Part shown: in pieces, positions 5,510 through 5,619 of the stretch
Numbering within the stretch: position 1 is the first letter of the stretch
Layout: every line of letters starts with the position of its first letter
Assembly: GCA_017629415.1 (NCBI GenBank)
Contig: JAGBXG010000238.1
Coordinates: 1 to 5,619 of the forward strand
Source: Pseudomonadota bacterium
Lineage (GTDB): Bacteria > Myxococcota > Bradymonadia > UBA4248
Direction of reading: 5' to 3'
DNA length: 5,619 nt
The notes under the pieces: model-generated
Databases searched by the model: none
Seen by the model: the letters and a program-made list of their open reading frames with translations, nothing else
Told to the model about the DNA's origin: nothing
Made by a program: the position numbers and the translations under genes

Positions 5510-5619
5510 GGGGCTTTGGCAAATGGGCGGCAGGGGGCCGAGCCCCCTGCGGCGCTTTTTGCGCGGCGTATGGAGCCCTTTGGGGCGACATAGACGCGCA
5601 GCGCAAGGTGTATGGAGGC
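5510..5619. repeat. GC-rich intergenic tail with palindromes, possible dispersed repeat element
   Basis: GC rises to about 68% directly after the stop codon. The stretch holds the 9-bp hairpin, GCGC-TTTTT-GCGC (5552-5564), GCGC-A-GCGC (5596-5604), and GTATGGAG twice (5568-5575 and 5610-5617, 42 bp apart). It shows no coding signal. The density of palindromes and the composition jump suggest a REP-like intergenic element, which cannot be confirmed from one copy. It may continue past the window edge. Confidence 0.4.
5530..5560 (+). terminator. Strong terminator hairpin after the lipoprotein pair
   Basis: A perfect 9-bp GC-rich stem, GCAGGGGGC (5530-5538) with GCCCCCTGC (5542-5550), closes a three-base CGA loop. 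A run of five T residues (5556-5560) follows after GGCGC. The T run is itself flanked by GCGC on both sides, which can form a second small hairpin. The stem begins 20 nt after the stop codon at 5509, so it most likely ends transcription of the plus-strand pair. The T run is short and offset from the stem. Confidence 0.7.

Overview
The window carries four protein genes, and all four products look exported: three are probable lipoproteins and one has a cleavable Sec signal. Two are on the minus strand (positions 1-1202, cut by the window edge, and 1295-2344). Two are on the plus strand (2694-3530 and 3584-5509). The pairs diverge from an AT-rich 349-bp intergenic region at 2345-2693. I see no tRNA, rRNA, CRISPR array or transposase.

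The likely source is a delta-proteobacterium-like lineage of moderate GC, such as Myxococcota or Bradymonadales relatives. This rests on the protein families: long Cys-rich lipoproteins with 'NCG.CG..C' repeats, a MopE-type putative metal-binding motif (D.D.DG...C..DC... followed by NGIDDNC...ID), and a choice-of-anchor L domain. These combinations are typical of that group. Coding regions are about 45-55% GC, well below soil myxobacteria, so placement below phylum level is open.

Layout. (1) 1-1202, minus: lipoprotein with a Pro/Gln-rich spacer built partly from a 57-bp tandem repeat, then a domain of an uncharacterised, possibly Rossmann-like family. (2) 1242-1275: a terminator-like hairpin. 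(3) 1295-2344, minus: secreted 349-aa protein of unknown function with an Ala/Pro/Lys tail made by a 33-bp tandem repeat. (4) 2345-2693: divergent regulatory region with a candidate minus-strand promoter, an 11-bp direct repeat and a dyad. (5) 2694-3530, plus: 278-aa Cys-rich lipoprotein. (6) 3584-5509, plus: 641-aa paralogue of the previous product with a choice-of-anchor L domain added at its C-terminus. (7) 5510-5619: GC-rich tail with a strong terminator hairpin and further short repeats.

The plus-strand pair is probably one transcription unit (53-bp gap, no terminator, good ribosome sites) and probably arose by tandem duplication: all 32 cysteines of the shared region are conserved in both. 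The shared features suggest disulfide-rich, possibly calcium-binding surface proteins. No enzymatic or defence system can be demonstrated here. The most notable items are the duplicated Cys-rich pair and the lipid-anchored version of the uncharacterised family.
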